5,816 nt of DNA, from assembly GCA_009703165.1 (NCBI GenBank), contig WLGP01000067.1, positions 1-5,816 of the forward strand, given 5' to 3'. Both the position numbers and the translations under genes were made by a program. Position 1 is the first letter of the stretch. Every line of letters starts with the position of its first letter. The notes under the pieces are model-generated. The model did not search any database. It was not told the origin of the DNA and saw nothing but the letters and a program-made list of their open reading frames with translations. The DNA is from Actinomycetota bacterium. Its GTDB lineage: Bacteria > Actinomycetota > Actinomycetes > Nanopelagicales > Nanopelagicaceae. Below, piece by piece: positions 5,546 through 5,816 of the stretch.

Positions 5546-5816
5546 TTAGATCGCTTTCTTCAGGCGAAGTTCAATCCCAAGTTCGTTATCGCTTGTTCCC
5601 AAGCTCTCATCATTGACCATTGATGTAGCAAGAACTTCACCACAGATGTGATCGAGCTGGGCAGTAATTGCAGCCAGCACCTGGGGGAGGCCGTGATAAG
5701 CAACCTCAATGCGATCAGAGATCTCAAAGCCATCGCTCTTACGCTTTTCCTGAATTGAGCGGATTACTTCGCGAACTAGACCGGCCTCAATTAACTCAGG
5801 TGTGAGCGCTAAATCA
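5546..5816 (-). CDS. ileS: Isoleucyl-tRNA synthetase, C-terminal end (partial)
   Basis: The minus strand is open from the window edge to a TAA at 5548-5546, giving 90 full codons including the stop, i.e. the last 89 residues. The stretch TPELIEAGLVREVIRSIQ followed by EKRKSDGFEISDRIEVAY matches the C-terminal module (DUF5915-type) after the anticodon-binding domain of the large, eukaryote-like IleS found in Actinobacteria; the protein ends in IELRLKKAI. IleS charges tRNA-Ile in the cytoplasm. The catalytic HIGH and KMSKS regions and the start lie to the right of the window. In many Actinobacteria ileS lies downstream of this cluster, which supports the call, but there it is usually co-directional and preceded by divIVA. 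A valyl or other class I synthetase is less likely given the RKSDGFEISDRI motif. Confidence 0.85.
   Translation of the reverse strand, partial: DLALTPELIEAGLVREVIRSIQEKRKSDGFEISDRIEVAYHGLPQVLAAITAQLDHICGEVLATSMVNDESLGTSDNELGIELRLKKAI

Noticed and set aside
1..5816. CRISPR arrays, tRNA or rRNA genes, insertion sequences, defence or toxin modules
   Set aside because: No repeat-spacer pattern, no RNA-gene sequence, no transposase-like frame and no room between the tightly packed dcw genes. The window shows no sign of a mobile or accessory system.

Overview
The window is a stretch of actinobacterial chromosome carrying the downstream half of the division and cell-wall (dcw) cluster. The gene order is murC (5'-truncated by the window edge), ftsQ, ftsZ, pgeF, yggS, sepF and yggT, all on the + strand, followed by the C-terminal end of ileS on the - strand. 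This order, ftsZ following ftsQ with no ftsA, and sepF two genes downstream of ftsZ are characteristic of Actinobacteria. Base composition is intermediate (roughly half G+C by eye), unlike the high-GC soil actinomycetes. Together with the very tight packing this suggests a streamlined aquatic actinobacterium, such as the freshwater acI/Nanopelagicales group. That placement is inference and was not tested by any search.

Layout. Positions 1-1401 hold almost all of MurC, lacking only its extreme N-terminus. Positions 1413-2096 hold FtsQ. A 145-bp gap (2097-2241) is the only sizeable intergenic region; it contains a hairpin just after the ftsQ stop and a textbook Shine-Dalgarno sequence for ftsZ. 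FtsZ (2242-3372), PgeF (3376-4041) and YggS (4038-4733) are separated by 3 bp or overlap by 4 bp, so they look translationally coupled. SepF (4744-5238) follows after 10 bp and YggT (5257-5541) after 18 bp. IleS ends on the opposite strand at 5546, four bases from the yggT stop.

How the genes fit together. MurC makes UDP-MurNAc-L-Ala in the cytoplasm for peptidoglycan. FtsQ is the membrane scaffold of the divisome. FtsZ is the ring-forming GTPase and SepF its membrane anchor, replacing FtsA. YggT is a small membrane protein that habitually accompanies sepF. PgeF (a peptidoglycan-editing or purine-nucleoside enzyme of the laccase-domain family) and YggS (PLP homeostasis) are the usual passengers between ftsZ and sepF.

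The protein-coding content is ordinary, and I see no new multi-gene system. The points worth a second look are mostly at the RNA and DNA level. The clearest is a perfect 10-bp GC-rich stem-loop followed by TTTT, sitting inside the first codons of pgeF just downstream of ftsZ. Others are a nested hairpin after ftsQ, a possible leaderless start for sepF, the absence of divIVA with inverted ileS, and a marked excess of the palindrome AGATCT.
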